A stretch of DNA of 64,000 bases, taken from assembly GCF_035917575.1 (NCBI RefSeq), contig NZ_CP109090.1, forward strand, positions 5,580,001 through 5,644,000, in the 5' to 3' direction. The position numbers were made by a program, and so were the translations under genes. This document shows, one piece after another, positions 1 through 9,584 of the stretch (the first letter of the stretch is position 1; the number at the start of each line of letters is the position of its first letter). The stretch comes from Streptomyces sp. NBC_01788 (GTDB lineage: Bacteria > Actinomycetota > Actinomycetes > Streptomycetales > Streptomycetaceae). The notes beneath the pieces were generated by a model that made no database searches, was not told the DNA's origin, and saw only the letters and a list, made by a program, of their open reading frames with translations.

Positions 1-1
1 C

Positions 2-643
2 GGCCAGCTACTGGTCCAGCCGGTCGGCGCGCCCACCGAGAAGCACCTGCGCATCCGCGTCCGCTTCGCCGACACGCTGACACCGGCCGCTTCCACGGCG
101 GACGCGACCGAACTCCGCTTCGTCGACCAGCGCACCTTCGGCGGCCTGTCGCTGCACGACACCACTCCCGACGGGCTGCCCGACGTCATCGCGCACATCG
201 CCCGCGACCCCCTCGACCCGCTGTTCGACGACGAGGCCTTCCACCAGGCCCTGCGCCGCAAGCGGACCACCATCAAACGGGCCCTGCTCGACCAGTCCCT
301 GATCAGCGGCGTCGGCAACATCTACGCGGACGAGGCCCTGTGGCGCTCCCGCGTCCACTACGAACGCCCCACCGCGACCTTCACCCGCCCCGGCACGGCC
401 GAACTCCTCACCCACGTCCGGGAGGTGATGAACGAGGCCCTCGCCGTCGGCGGCACCAGCTTCGACAGCCTCTACGTCAACGTCAACGGGGAGTCCGGCT
501 ACTTCGACCGCTCCCTGGACGCCTACGGCCGCGAGGGCCTGCCCTGCCGCCGCTGCGCCACACTGCTGCGCCGCCGCCCGTGGATGAACCGCTCCAGCTA
601 CTACTGCCCGAAGTGTCAGCGGGCGCCGCGCGCGGTGTCGTAA
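2..643 (+). CDS. mutM: Formamidopyrimidine-DNA glycosylase, C-terminal part
   Basis: The 5' end lies outside the window; about 213 C-terminal residues are present. Fpg/Nei enzymes excise oxidised purines such as 8-oxoguanine during base excision repair. Visible are the helix-two-turn-helix region with the segment [13 protein letters not shown], the GGTSF...NGESGYF stretch typical of Fpg, and the C-terminal zinc finger with the pairs CRRC and CPKC about 20 residues apart. The last 28 bp overlap the 3' end of the convergent HxlR gene. In Streptomyces this glycosylase sits close upstream of smc, as here. Identification is firm; which Fpg/Nei paralogue is less certain because the catalytic N-terminal proline is not visible. 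Confidence 0.9.
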   Translation, partial: GQLLVQPVGAPTEKHLRIRVRFADTLTPAASTADATELRFVDQRTFGGLSLHDTTPDGLPDVIAHIARDPLDPLFDDEAFHQALRRKRTTIKRALLDQSLISGVGNIYADEALWRSRVHYERPTATFTRPGTAELLTHVREVMNEALAVGGTSFDSLYVNVNGESGYFDRSLDAYGREGLPCRRCATLLRRRPWMNRSSYYCPKCQRAPRAVS

Positions 644-1005
644 CGCTCGCGTGCCGCCAGGACGTCGTCCATGCGGCCCTCCACGCAGTGGATCAGGGCC
701 AGCAGGCGTTCGGCGACCTCGCGGCCCAGCGCCGTGAGTTCGTAGTCCACCCGCGGCGGATTGGTCGGCTGGGCCTCCCGGTGCACCAGGCCGTCCCGCT
801 CCAGCGCCTGGAGTGTCTGGGACAGCATCTTCTCGCTCACGCCGTCGACCCGGCGGCGCAGCTCGTTGAAGCGGAGCGAGCCCTCGTACAGGGCGCCCAG
901 CGCCAGCCCGCCCCAGCGCCCCGTGACATGCTCCAGCGTCCCGCGCGAGGGACAGGCCCTGGCGAACACGCTGTATGGGAGGTCCTGGGTCTGCGGGGTG
1001 CTCAT
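616..1005 (-). CDS. HxlR-family winged-helix transcriptional regulator
   Basis: 129 aa if started at the ATG giving [14 protein letters not shown]; the frame stays open 17 codons further upstream, but this start gives the usual family length. The HxlR signature is clear: a cysteine-containing N-terminus ([19 protein letters not shown]), then the winged helix with [32 protein letters not shown] and a basic-aromatic wing ([14 protein letters not shown]). HxlR proteins often respond to redox or electrophile stress and usually control an adjacent gene. No divergent enzyme gene is adjacent here, so the target is unknown. Confidence 0.88.
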   Translation of the reverse strand: MSTPQTQDLPYSVFARACPSRGTLEHVTGRWGGLALGALYEGSLRFNELRRRVDGVSEKMLSQTLQALERDGLVHREAQPTNPPRVDYELTALGREVAERLLALIHCVEGRMDDVLAARERYDTARGAR

Positions 1006-1143
1006 GTCCTCCAGCGTACTGGCGCACAGCGCTGACCGTCGGGCGGCGCTAACCACGAGTCAGTGCCACCTCAGGGCACAGCCGAAGGGTGTGCCGGCCG
1101 TACCGCTGTTCCAGTTGTGCTCATGTCAGGCGCAATCGCGCAC

Positions 1144-1827
1144 ATGCCGACACCCGACCCGCGGTCACCACGCCGCGCCGCGCAGCCCGTCTCCACCGAC
1201 CGTGTCTTACGGTCGCTCGTCGACATCGCCACAGGAGCGGTACTGCTTGTCGTCGTCCTGTGTCTGGGCATCGCCGCGGTCGTCACCACCGACGGCGGCA
1301 TGCCCTGGAAAGCGCTGGCGGCGATGCTACTGGTGACTCCGCTGCTGTTCGCCCTCACCTTGCGGCCCGCGGTCTTCGCCAACGACCACCGGCTGCGCAT
1401 CCGCAACCCGTTCCGCACCATCACACTGCCCTGGGGTGCCGTCTCCGGTCTGCGGTCCGGCCACTCCAATGAAGCCTTCGACCAGATCGGCACCAAGTAC
1501 CAGTTGTGGGCCATCCCGCTCTCCACGCGCCGCCTCAAGCGAGCCGGCCGCGCGCAGATCAGGATGTCCCACGCCTTGCAGAGTCCGGGTGGCCCCGGAC
1601 TGGACCGCCGCCTCTACGACCTGGGACGGCCCGACCGGCCGAGCACGGAGCTGGAACGCCTGCAGCCGCAACCCGACAGGACCATGGACAGCCTGCGTGC
1701 GCTCCAGGAGGCAGGTGCCATGACCAAGGAGGGCCAGGGTCAGCCCGAGGTGCGCTGGGCGTACGAGATCCTCGCCCCGGCGGCGGCCGGCCTGGTGCTG
1801 CTGGTGGTACTGCTCGCCGTGGCCTGA
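1144..1827 (+). CDS. PH-domain-like membrane protein
   Basis: 227 aa from the ATG giving MPTPDPRSPRR; an in-frame ATG at 1123 is an alternative. Two adjacent transmembrane segments near the N-terminus (ATGAVLLVVVLCLGIAAVV and ALAAMLLVTPLLFAL) are followed by a beta-rich segment (NDHRLRIRNPFRTITLPWGAVSGL) with the pattern of small bacterial PH domains of the bPH6 type. A final hydrophobic helix (AAAGLVLLVVLLAVA) ends the protein. Homologues are common in Streptomyces and functionally uncharacterised. It stands alone between the HxlR regulator and the convergent CAP gene. Confidence 0.75.
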   Translation: MPTPDPRSPRRAAQPVSTDRVLRSLVDIATGAVLLVVVLCLGIAAVVTTDGGMPWKALAAMLLVTPLLFALTLRPAVFANDHRLRIRNPFRTITLPWGAVSGLRSGHSNEAFDQIGTKYQLWAIPLSTRRLKRAGRAQIRMSHALQSPGGPGLDRRLYDLGRPDRPSTELERLQPQPDRTMDSLRALQEAGAMTKEGQGQPEVRWAYEILAPAAAGLVLLVVLLAVA

Positions 1828-1918
1828 CCGCACGCGAAGACATGTGGCCCATGGGCGGCCGGCACGAGTGTCAGCAATCGAACTGTCCCCGACCCACCAC
1901 TTCCCCGGCTCCCAGAGG

Positions 1919-3055
1919 TCAGTACCCGAAGTCCTGCGTCCACCACGGACCGCCGGAGCCGAAGTGCACGCCGACGCCCAGGGTCTTGAAGTCGCAGTTC
2001 AGTATGTTGGCGCGGTGGCCCGGGCTGTTCATCCAGGCGTCCATCACCGCCGCCGCGTCGGCCTGCCCGCGGGCTATGTTCTCGCCGCCGAGGCTGGTGA
2101 TGCCGAGCTTCGCCGCCCGGTCCCACGGCGAGGCGCCGCTGGGGTCGGTGTGGTCGAAGAAGTTCTCCGCGGCCATGGCCTCGCTGAAGTCCTGCGCGAG
2201 GCCGGCGAGCGCGCTGCTCGCCGTCAGCGCGCTGCACCCGACCTTTGCCCGCTCCTCGTTGACGAGCCTGAGCACCTCGGCCTCGACGGCCGCCTGCGTG
2301 GGGGCGGCGGTCGGGGCCTCGGTCTTCGCCGGGGCGGCCTGGGATGCGGTCTCGGCGGGCGCGGTCTCCGGCTTCTCCGGGGCGGTGGTCGGCTTCGCCT
2401 CCGGTTCCTTGGTGGGCGTGGCCGACGCCTCCGCGTCCGGCTTCGAGGCCGGAGCCGACTCGGAGGCGGACCGCTGCGACGGCACAGGCCGGTCCGCGCC
2501 GCGGCTCGTCGTGGAGCCGCCGGCCTGGCCGCCCGCGTCGGCGCTGCCGGAGGTGCCGCCCAGCGGGGCCTCGCTGTTCGTCGGCGAGCCCGCGGCCTGC
2601 ACCTTGTCGGCGCCGCCGCCCGGGCCGCCGAGCTTGTAGTTCTCCAGACCGGGCACCGCGCCGGTGGCGACCGCGACGGTGCCGAGGGCGACCGCGGCGG
2701 AGACCCCGAGCAGCCCCGTGCGGACCGGCGTCGCGGCCTTCTTCTTCCGGCGGTGCCCCCGCTCCCGCGGCCCGTCCGCCGGGCTGAAGCCGTCGGCCGG
2801 GAAGATCACGGTGGTGTTGGCGTGGGCGGAGCCGTCGTCCGTGTCGAAGAGGTACTCCGGAGCCGTGGCGGGCGCGTCGCCGTACAGGTCCGGGTTCAGA
2901 TAGGGCGCGATGCCCAGGCGGCCGTCGTCGTCCTGCGGGCGGCTGTCCCACGGATCGCGGTCGGGCTCGTACTCGTACGAGCCGTGCGTCCGACTGTCCC
3001 CCGTGGCGCGGCCCGTGGCGGCGCGGCCGGCGTCCCAGCGTCGGTGGCGTCCCAT
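1919..3055 (-). CDS. Secreted or membrane-anchored CAP (SCP/PR1) domain protein
   Basis: 378 aa from the ATG at 3055, preceded by a good GAGGAAGG ribosome-binding site; an upstream in-frame ATG at 3121 lacks one. Order of parts: a cytoplasmic hydrophilic N-terminus of about 100 residues, an RKKK cluster, one transmembrane helix (GLLGVSAAVALGTVAVATGAV), a long Ser/Thr/Pro/Ala/Glu-rich linker, and a C-terminal CAP domain of about 120 residues. The CAP domain has EVLRLVNEERAKVGCSAL, the ENFFDHTDP segment, GGENIARG and HRANILNCDFKTLGVG. The type II topology puts the CAP domain outside the cell. Bacterial CAP proteins are extracellular with mostly unknown function. Confidence 0.88.
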   Translation of the reverse strand: MGRHRRWDAGRAATGRATGDSRTHGSYEYEPDRDPWDSRPQDDDGRLGIAPYLNPDLYGDAPATAPEYLFDTDDGSAHANTTVIFPADGFSPADGPRERGHRRKKKAATPVRTGLLGVSAAVALGTVAVATGAVPGLENYKLGGPGGGADKVQAAGSPTNSEAPLGGTSGSADAGGQAGGSTTSRGADRPVPSQRSASESAPASKPDAEASATPTKEPEAKPTTAPEKPETAPAETASQAAPAKTEAPTAAPTQAAVEAEVLRLVNEERAKVGCSALTASSALAGLAQDFSEAMAAENFFDHTDPSGASPWDRAAKLGITSLGGENIARGQADAAAVMDAWMNSPGHRANILNCDFKTLGVGVHFGSGGPWWTQDFGY

Positions 3056-3224
3056 GTGCTGGCCTTCCTCGTCTCTCTCGGTCGACGCGCGCCCTGAGCC
3101 GACGCGGTCAACCCAACTCACACGATCGAGTGAGTTTCAGATGAGATTCATTGGATCGGGACGGTACCGCATGGCGCGAGGGGCGGAGGTGCCCCGAGAG
3201 ACATTGGCCGGTTAGGTTGCACCC

Positions 3225-3506
3225 ATGAGCGAGGATGTTCGACTGGTCGCCTGGGTCCGCGGGCACGTCCAGGGAGTGGGTTTCCGCTGGTTCACGCGGG
3301 CCAGGGCGCTGGAGATCGGGGACCTGCGTGGTTTCGCCCTCAACCTGGGGGACGGGCGCGTGCAAGTGGTCGCCGAGGGGGCCCGCGAGGGGTGCCAGAA
3401 GCTCCTGGACTGGTTGCAGGGCGGCGACACGCCCGGACGCGTCGACGGTGTCACCGAGATGTGGGACACACCTCGCGGCGGCTACGACGGGTTCGCGATC
3501 CGCTGA
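3225..3506 (+). CDS. acyP: Acylphosphatase
   Basis: 93 aa, the usual size. Acylphosphatases hydrolyse carboxyl-phosphate bonds. The signature [18 protein letters not shown] supplies the catalytic arginine and phosphate cradle, and the conserved asparagine lies in [23 protein letters not shown] box ends 6 nt before the ATG, so transcription may begin at the start codon (leaderless). Transcribed toward smc, divergently from the CAP-domain gene. Confidence 0.95.
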   Translation: MSEDVRLVAWVRGHVQGVGFRWFTRARALEIGDLRGFALNLGDGRVQVVAEGAREGCQKLLDWLQGGDTPGRVDGVTEMWDTPRGGYDGFAIR

Positions 3507-3887
3507 CCGTGTGGCGCGGTGGGGCCCCGACGGCCGCGGCGGCATCTGCCACCGGCACCTGCCCGGAGGGAAAAGGAGCAGGTGGTTGCCAAGAAACGCG
3601 CGGCATGGCAGGCTCCGCACAGCAGGATGATCCGCACGCCCCGAAGGGCCCGCAGGAGTCGCAGCGCCACCTGATTTCCGGTCGCGCGCCCCCGGGACAC
3701 CCATGGATACGGGGCGTGATCGTGTTGACCGTCAAACTTTTTGGTGAGACGCTGAAAGCCCGCGCACCTCAGCTGTTTGGCATGGATGAACGGCACCACG
3801 ACTCAGGCAGTGCCAAGCACCACGGGTGCGAATCCCTCACGACCCACACCGCTTCGGTCGGTCACTCAGTGTGGAGGACCATCCATC
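3507..3887. other. Intergenic region acyP to small coiled-coil gene
   Basis: 381 bp without a supported gene. A TTGACC box at 3724-3729 followed by an AT-rich run (3735-3742) is a candidate promoter for the downstream small gene, without a convincing -10. The block 3824-3836 resembles a tRNA T-loop but has no other tRNA arms. Confidence 0.5.
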
Positions 3888-4091
3888 ATGGCAAAGGCGC
3901 TTCTCGGTTACGTCGGCGGCTCCGACCCTCGACTCCTCGCCGAGATGCGACGGCTCCAGCAGCGCGTCCAGGACCTGGAATCCGAGCTTGTGCGAATCCA
4001 GGCCGAGAACGACGCCCTGACGGCTGCCGCTTCTCACGACAGGATCATGGAGCGCGTCGACGCACACCAGGCGGAGCCTGCGCTCACCTGA
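3888..4091 (+). CDS. Small conserved actinobacterial coiled-coil protein
   Basis: 67 aa from the ATG giving MAKALLGYVGG, with GGAGGACC 12-18 nt upstream. The first 15 residues (MAKALLGYVGGSDPR) are followed by a heptad-like helix (LLAEMRRLQQRVQDLESELVRIQAENDAL) that should form a coiled coil. Proteins with this N-terminus are widespread in Streptomyces; I know of no assigned function. A strong terminator follows at once, so it is probably monocistronic and not co-transcribed with smc. Confidence 0.8.
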   Translation: MAKALLGYVGGSDPRLLAEMRRLQQRVQDLESELVRIQAENDALTAAASHDRIMERVDAHQAEPALT

Positions 4092-4153
4092 TCACTGCAT
4101 CGCACAACGACACAGGGTTGGACTGTCGTCAACCGCTCAGTTGCCAGAGTTGC

Positions 4154-4184
4154 AAGGGACGCTTCGGCGTCCCTTCCTTCTTTT
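4154..4184 (+). terminator. Intrinsic terminator of the small coiled-coil gene
   Basis: A perfect 9-bp stem (4154-4162 with 4167-4175) closed by a TTCG tetraloop is followed by a pyrimidine tail containing TTTT. It separates the small gene from smc. Confidence 0.9.
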
Positions 4185-4337
4185 CCCCGCCCTTCCCCGC
4201 CCTGCTTGGCCCTGCTTGCCCCGCCTTCGTTGCCCCCGCGCATCCTTTCACCGTCTTTAACATTTGGTGTGCCCTGCATATTCAGAGGCGAAACCGCGCG
4301 GTTGCGGGGGTTAGTGAAGTGGGGTAGGGGCTGCCGG

Positions 4338-4343
4338 TAAAGT
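4338..4343 (+). promoter_or_regulatory. Candidate -10 element of smc
   Basis: TAAAGT lies 8 nt before the GTG start of smc, which places transcription initiation at or next to the start codon. No ribosome-binding site precedes the GTG, so a leaderless mRNA is inferred. The -35 region is poor. Confidence 0.5.
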
Positions 4344-4351
4344 CCGGCTGC

Positions 4352-7300
4352 GTGCACCTCAAGGCCCTGACCCTCCGCGGGTTCAAGTCGTTCGCCTCGG
4401 CGACCACGCTCCGGTTCGAACCGGGGATCACGTGCGTCGTCGGTCCGAACGGCTCGGGCAAGTCCAACGTCGTGGACGCGCTCAGCTGGGTCATGGGCGA
4501 GCAGGGGGCCAAGTCGCTGCGCGGCGGCAAGATGGAGGACGTCATCTTCGCCGGCACCACCGGGCGCCCGCCGCTCGGCCGCGCCGAGGTGTCCCTGACC
4601 ATCGACAACTCCGACGGGGCCCTGCCCATCGAGTACGCCGAGGTCACCATCACGCGGATCATGTTCCGCAACGGTGGCAGCGAGTACCAGATCAACGGCG
4701 ACACCTGCCGGCTGCTCGACATCCAGGAACTGCTGTCCGACTCCGGCATCGGCCGCGAGATGCACGTCATCGTCGGCCAGGGCCAGCTCGACTCCGTCCT
4801 GCACGCCGACCCCATGGGCCGCCGCGCCTTCATCGAGGAGGCCGCGGGCGTCCTCAAGCACCGCAAGCGCAAGGAGAAGGCGCTCAGGAAGCTGGACGCC
4901 ATGCGGGCCAACCTCGCGCGCGTGCAGGACCTCACCGACGAACTGCGCCGCCAGCTCAAGCCGCTCGGCCGGCAGGCGGCGGTCGCGCGCAGGGCCGCGG
5001 TCATCCAGGCCGACCTGAGGGACGCGCGCCTGCGGCTCCTGGCCGACGACCTCGTCGGCCTGCGCGAGGCGCTGAGGACCGAGGTCGCCGACGAGGCGGC
5101 CCTGAAGGAACGCAAGGAAGCCGCCGAGCAGGAGCTGAAGAAGGCCCTCCAGCGCGAGGCCCTCCTCGAGGACGAGGTGCGCCGGCTCGTCCCGCGCCTC
5201 CAGCGCGCCCAGCAGACCTGGTACGAACTGTCCCAGCTCGCCGAACGCGTACGCGGCACGATCTCGCTCGCCGACGCGCGCGTGCACAGCGCCACCTCCG
5301 CGCCCGCCGAGGAGCGGCGCGGCCGCGAACCCGAGGAACTGGAACGCGAGGCCGAGCGCGTCCGCGAGCAGGAGGCAGGGCTCGAGGCGGCCCTGGAGGC
5401 GGCCCAGCGAGCCCTGGACGACACCGTCGCCCACCGCGCCGAGCTGGAGCGGGAACTGGCCGTCGAGGAGCGGCGCCTGAAGGACGCGGCCCGCGCCATC
5501 GCCGACCGTCGCGAGGGCCTGGCCCGGCTCGCCGGCCAGGTGAACGCGGCCCGTTCGCGCGCCGCCTCCGCCCAGGCCGAGATCGAGCGGCTGGCCGCCG
5601 CCAGGGACGAGGCCCAGGAACGTGCCGTCCACGCCCAGGAGGAGTACGAGGCACTCAAGGCCGAGGTCGACGGCCTCGACGCGGGCGACGAGGAACTGGC
5701 CGGGCGGCACGAGGCGGCGAGGACGGCGCTGGCCGACGCGGAGGCCGCCCTCACCGCGGCCCGCGAGGCGGTCACCGCGGCCGAACGCAAGCGGGCGGCG
5801 ACCCAGGCCCGGCACGACGCCCTCGCCCTGGGCCTGCGCCGCAAGGACGGCACCGGCGCACTGCTCGGCGCGAAGGACCGCCTCACCGGCCTGCTGGGCC
5901 CCGCCGCCGCACTCCTGACGGTCACCCCCGGCTACGAGACCCCCCTGGCCGCCGCCTTCGGCGCCGCCGCCGACGCCCTGGCCGTGACCAGCCCCACCGC
6001 GGCGGCCGACGCCCTGCGCCTGCTGCGCAAACAGGACGCGGGCCGGGCCGCGCTGCTCCTCGCCGGCCCCTCACCGGAGACCACCGCGGCCCCGCCCGGC
6101 CCGGCACCGGACCACCCCTTCGCCGCCGAGTTCGTACGCGGTCCCGCCGAGCTGATGCCCGCCGTGCGGTGGCTGCTGCGGGGAATCGTCGTGGTGGGGA
6201 CGCTGGAGGACGCGGAGGACCTGGTTCTCGCACGGCCGGAGCTGACCGCGGTGACCGCCGAGGGCGATCTGCTCGGGGCGTACTTCGCCCAGGGCGGCTC
6301 CGCGGGTGCGCCCAGCCTGCTGGAGGTACAGGCCTCCGTGGACGAGGCCGCCGCCGAGCTGGAGCGGCTCGCCGTGCGGTGCGAGGAGCTGACCGCGGAC
6401 CAGCAGCGGGCCGCCGAGCGGCGCGGCCGGTGCGCGGCGCTGGTCGAGGAACTGGGGGAGCGGCGGCGGACCGCCGACCGGGAGAAGTCGGCTGTCGCCC
6501 AGCAACTGGGCCGGCTCGCCGGACAGGCGCGCGGCGCCGCCGGGGAGGCCGAGCGCTCGGCGGCCGCCGCCGCCCGCGCCCAGGAGGCCCTCGACAACGC
6601 CCTCCAGGAAGTGGGGGAGCTGGCAGAGCGGCTCGCCGTGGCCGAGGAGACGCCGATCGAGGAGGAGCCCGACACCTCCGTACGCGACCGGCTCGCCGCC
6701 GACGGAGCCAACGCCCGCCAGACCGAGATGGAGGCCCGCCTCCAGGTCCGTACGCACGAGGAACGGGTCAGGGGGCTGGCCGGCAGGGCCGACTCGCTGG
6801 ACCGGGCCGCCCGCGCCGAACGCGAGGCACGCGCGCGTGCCGAGCAGCGGCGCGCCCGGCTGCGCCACGAGGCGGAGGTGGCCTCGGCGGTCGCCGCCGG
6901 TGCCCGGCAGCTGCTCGCCCACGTCGAGGTCTCCGTGGCCCGCGCCGAACAGGAGCGGTCCGCCGCCGAGGCCGCCAAGGCCCGTCGCGAGCAGGAGCTG
7001 ACCGCCGCCCGCACCGAGGGCCGGGACCTCAAGGCCGAACTCGACAAGCTGACCGACTCGGTCCACCGGGGCGAGGTGCTCGGCGCCGAGAAGCGGCTGC
7101 GCATCGAGCAACTGGAGACCAGGGCCCTGGAGGAATTCGGGGTCGAACCGGCGGGCCTGATGGAGGAGTACGGGCCGCACCAGCCCGTACCGCCCTCGCC
7201 CCCCGCCGAGGGCGAGCAGCTCCCGGAGGACCCGCAGCACCCCCGCAACCGGCCCCGGCCCTACGCACGGGCCGAGCAGGAGAAGCGGCTGAAGGCCGCC

Positions 7301-7912
7301 GAGCGCGCCTACCAGCAGCTGGGCAAGGTCAACCCGCTCGCCCTGGAGGAGTTCGCGGCGCTGGAGGAACGCCATCAGTTCCTCAGCGAGCAGCTCGAGG
7401 ACCTCAAGAAGACCCGCGCCGACCTGCTCCAGGTCGTCAAGGAGGTCGACGAGCGCGTCGAGCAGGTCTTCACCGAGGCCTACCGGGACACCGCCCGCGA
7501 GTTCGAGGGCGTCTTCGGCAGGCTCTTCCCGGGCGGCGACGGGCGGCTCGTACTGACCGACCCCGACAACATGCTCACCACGGGCGTGGACGTCGAGGCG
7601 CGCCCGCCGGGCAAGAAGGTCAAGCGGCTGTCCCTGCTCTCCGGCGGCGAGCGGTCGCTGACCGCCGTGGCGCTGCTCGTCTCGATCTTCAAGGCCCGTC
7701 CGAGCCCCTTCTACGTCATGGACGAGGTCGAGGCGGCCCTCGACGACACCAACCTCCAGCGGCTGATCCGGATCATGCAGGAGCTCCAGGAGGCCTCGCA
7801 GCTCATCGTGATCACGCACCAGAAGCGCACGATGGAGGTCGCCGACGCGCTCTACGGCGTCTCCATGCAGGGCGACGGCGTGTCGAAGGTCATCAGCCAG
7901 CGCCTGCGGTAG
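4352..7912 (+). CDS. smc: Chromosome segregation SMC protein
   Basis: 1186 aa, full length, GTG start. SMC condensin organises and segregates chromosomes with ScpA/ScpB. The N-terminal ATPase half has Walker A GPNGSGKSN at residues 31-39 and the Q-loop region (SDSGIGREMHVIVGQGQLD). Two long Arg/Glu/Ala-rich coiled coils flank a hinge at about 510-650 (starting GLLGPAAALLTVTPGYE). The C-terminal half has the ABC signature LSGGERSLTAVALL near residue 1095 and Walker B with FYVMDEVEAALDD near 1120. A Pro-rich break (EYGPHQPVPPSPPAEGE) interrupts the second coil. A 10-bp-stem terminator follows. Confidence 0.99.
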   Translation: MHLKALTLRGFKSFASATTLRFEPGITCVVGPNGSGKSNVVDALSWVMGEQGAKSLRGGKMEDVIFAGTTGRPPLGRAEVSLTIDNSDGALPIEYAEVTITRIMFRNGGSEYQINGDTCRLLDIQELLSDSGIGREMHVIVGQGQLDSVLHADPMGRRAFIEEAAGVLKHRKRKEKALRKLDAMRANLARVQDLTDELRRQLKPLGRQAAVARRAAVIQADLRDARLRLLADDLVGLREALRTEVADEAALKERKEAAEQELKKALQREALLEDEVRRLVPRLQRAQQTWYELSQLAERVRGTISLADARVHSATSAPAEERRGREPEELEREAERVREQEAGLEAALEAAQRALDDTVAHRAELERELAVEERRLKDAARAIADRREGLARLAGQVNAARSRAASAQAEIERLAAARDEAQERAVHAQEEYEALKAEVDGLDAGDEELAGRHEAARTALADAEAALTAAREAVTAAERKRAATQARHDALALGLRRKDGTGALLGAKDRLTGLLGPAAALLTVTPGYETPLAAAFGAAADALAVTSPTAAADALRLLRKQDAGRAALLLAGPSPETTAAPPGPAPDHPFAAEFVRGPAELMPAVRWLLRGIVVVGTLEDAEDLVLARPELTAVTAEGDLLGAYFAQGGSAGAPSLLEVQASVDEAAAELERLAVRCEELTADQQRAAERRGRCAALVEELGERRRTADREKSAVAQQLGRLAGQARGAAGEAERSAAAAARAQEALDNALQEVGELAERLAVAEETPIEEEPDTSVRDRLAADGANARQTEMEARLQVRTHEERVRGLAGRADSLDRAARAEREARARAEQRRARLRHEAEVASAVAAGARQLLAHVEVSVARAEQERSAAEAAKARREQELTAARTEGRDLKAELDKLTDSVHRGEVLGAEKRLRIEQLETRALEEFGVEPAGLMEEYGPHQPVPPSPPAEGEQLPEDPQHPRNRPRPYARAEQEKRLKAAERAYQQLGKVNPLALEEFAALEERHQFLSEQLEDLKKTRADLLQVVKEVDERVEQVFTEAYRDTAREFEGVFGRLFPGGDGRLVLTDPDNMLTTGVDVEARPPGKKVKRLSLLSGGERSLTAVALLVSIFKARPSPFYVMDEVEAALDDTNLQRLIRIMQELQEASQLIVITHQKRTMEVADALYGVSMQGDGVSKVISQRLR

Positions 7913-8035
7913 CGGCCCGCCGCGTGTGCGGTGGCGGGGAGGCCGGCGCCCGCGGCAGCGACCGGGCGCGCGTGCGCCGGCGGGCGGGTCCGCGTGCGCT
8001 CGCCGCTTCGGGGTAGTCGGATCATGCCTGACCCC

Positions 8036-8060
8036 CACCCCGGCAGCGCCTGCCGGGGTG
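8036..8060 (+). terminator. Hairpin between smc and the MFS gene
   Basis: A perfect 10-bp stem (8036-8045 with 8051-8060) with a 5-nt loop follows smc and precedes the ribosome-binding site of the transporter gene. There is no T-run, as is usual in Streptomyces. Confidence 0.65.
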
Positions 8061-8076
8061 TGCCCGAGGAGTACAT

Positions 8077-9492
8077 GTGACCACAACGCAGGCCCCAGGC
8101 CCAGGAGCCCGGACAGCTCACCCCGAACATCTCGGGCACGTCATCTTCATCGCCGCGGCCGCCGCCATGGGCGGCTTCCTGTTCGGGTACGACAGCTCCG
8201 TCATCAACGGCGCCGTCGAAGCCATCCGGAGCCGCTACGGCATCGGATCCGCGGAACTGGCCCAGGTCATCGCCATCGCCCTGATCGGCTGCGCGATCGG
8301 CGCCGCCACCGCGGGCCGTATCGCCGACCGCATCGGCCGCATCCGCTGCATGCGGATCGCCGCGACCCTGTTCACCATCAGCGCCGTCGGCTCCGCCCTG
8401 CCGTTCGCCCTGTGGGACCTCGCCTTCTGGCGGATCGTCGGCGGCTTCGCCATCGGCATGGCCTCGGTCATCGGTCCCGCCTACATCGCCGAGGTCGCCC
8501 CGCCCGCCTACCGCGGCCGCCTCGGCTCCTTCCAGCAGGCCGCGATCGTCGTCGGCATCGCCGTCTCCCAGCTCGTCAACTGGGGACTGCTCAACGCCGC
8601 CGGCGGCAACCAGCGCGGCCGGCTGCTGGGCCTGGAGGCCTGGCAGGTCATGCTCGGCGTGATGGTCGTCCCGGCCGTCCTGTACGGACTGCTGTCCTTC
8701 GCCATCCCCGAGTCCCCGCGCTTCCTGCTCTCCGTGGGCCGCCGCGAGAGGGCCCGCCGGATCCTCGCCGAGGTCGAGGGCGACCACATCGACCTCGACG
8801 CCCGCGTGGCCGAGATCGAGAACGCCATGAAGGGCGAGCACAGGTCCAGCTTCAAGGACCTGCTCGGCGGCAGCTTCCTCTTCAAGCGGATCGTCTGGAT
8901 CGGCATCGGCCTCTCCGCATTTCAGCAGTTCGTCGGCATCAACGTCGCGTTCTACTACTCCGCGACGCTGTGGCAGTCGGTCGGCGTCAACCCGACGGAG
9001 TCGTTCCTCTACTCGTTCACGACATCGATCATCAACATCCTCGGCACGTTGATCGCGATGATCTTCGTGGACCGCATCGGACGCAGGCCGCTCGCGCTCA
9101 TCGGCTCGGCCGGCATGGTCGTCGGTCTCGCCCTGGAGGCCTGGGCGTTCTCGTACCCCCTGGTCGGCGGCAAGCTGCCGGCCACCCAGGGCTGGGTCGC
9201 CCTGATCGCGGCCCACGTCTTCGTCCTCTTCTTCGCCCTGTCCTGGGGTGTCGTCGTCTGGGTCCTGCTCGGCGAGATGTTCCCGAACAAGCTCCGCGCC
9301 GCCGCCCTGGGCGTGGCCGCCTCCGCGCAGTGGATCGCCAACTGGGCCATCACCGCGAGCTTCCCGTCGCTGGCCGACTGGAACCTCGCCGGGACCTATG
9401 TCATCTACGCGGCCTTCGCCGCGCTCTCCATCCCGTTCGTCCTGAAGTTCGTCAAGGAGACGAAGGGCAAGGCGCTGGAGGAGATGGGGTAG
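8077..9492 (+). CDS. MFS sugar porter
   Basis: 471 aa, GTG start behind CGAGGAG. A twelve-helix major facilitator of the sugar porter family, expected to bring in a sugar or polyol with protons. Family marks are GYDSSVINGA in the first helix, RIADRIGRIRCM between helices 2 and 3, PESPRFLL after helix 6, QQFVGINVAFYYS in helix 7, DRIGRRPLAL between helices 8 and 9, and a KFVKETKGK end. The QQFVGIN segment is close to bacterial glucose/xylose porters; the actual substrate cannot be read from the sequence. It lies between smc and ftsY with its own upstream terminator, so it is probably a separate unit. Confidence 0.93.
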   Translation: MTTTQAPGPGARTAHPEHLGHVIFIAAAAAMGGFLFGYDSSVINGAVEAIRSRYGIGSAELAQVIAIALIGCAIGAATAGRIADRIGRIRCMRIAATLFTISAVGSALPFALWDLAFWRIVGGFAIGMASVIGPAYIAEVAPPAYRGRLGSFQQAAIVVGIAVSQLVNWGLLNAAGGNQRGRLLGLEAWQVMLGVMVVPAVLYGLLSFAIPESPRFLLSVGRRERARRILAEVEGDHIDLDARVAEIENAMKGEHRSSFKDLLGGSFLFKRIVWIGIGLSAFQQFVGINVAFYYSATLWQSVGVNPTESFLYSFTTSIINILGTLIAMIFVDRIGRRPLALIGSAGMVVGLALEAWAFSYPLVGGKLPATQGWVALIAAHVFVLFFALSWGVVVWVLLGEMFPNKLRAAALGVAASAQWIANWAITASFPSLADWNLAGTYVIYAAFAALSIPFVLKFVKETKGKALEEMG

Positions 9493-9584
9493 CCGGGCGG
9501 CCGGCGGGCCCGGTGTTCCGGGGGCACGCGGCCCCGTCGGGACTACCGCTGAACGCCCAGGTGGTCGCGCATACTGGACGCGTT

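Noticed and set aside
1063..1143. Longer N-terminus for the PH-like protein
   Set aside because: Extra residues lack coding character and no ribosome-binding site precedes them.
3824..3836. T-loop-like GGGTGCGAATCCC, possible tRNA gene
   Set aside because: No acceptor, D or anticodon arm can be folded around it.
6071..8086. Long open frame antisense to smc
   Set aside because: A by-product of high GC content; composition and lack of domains show that smc is the real gene.
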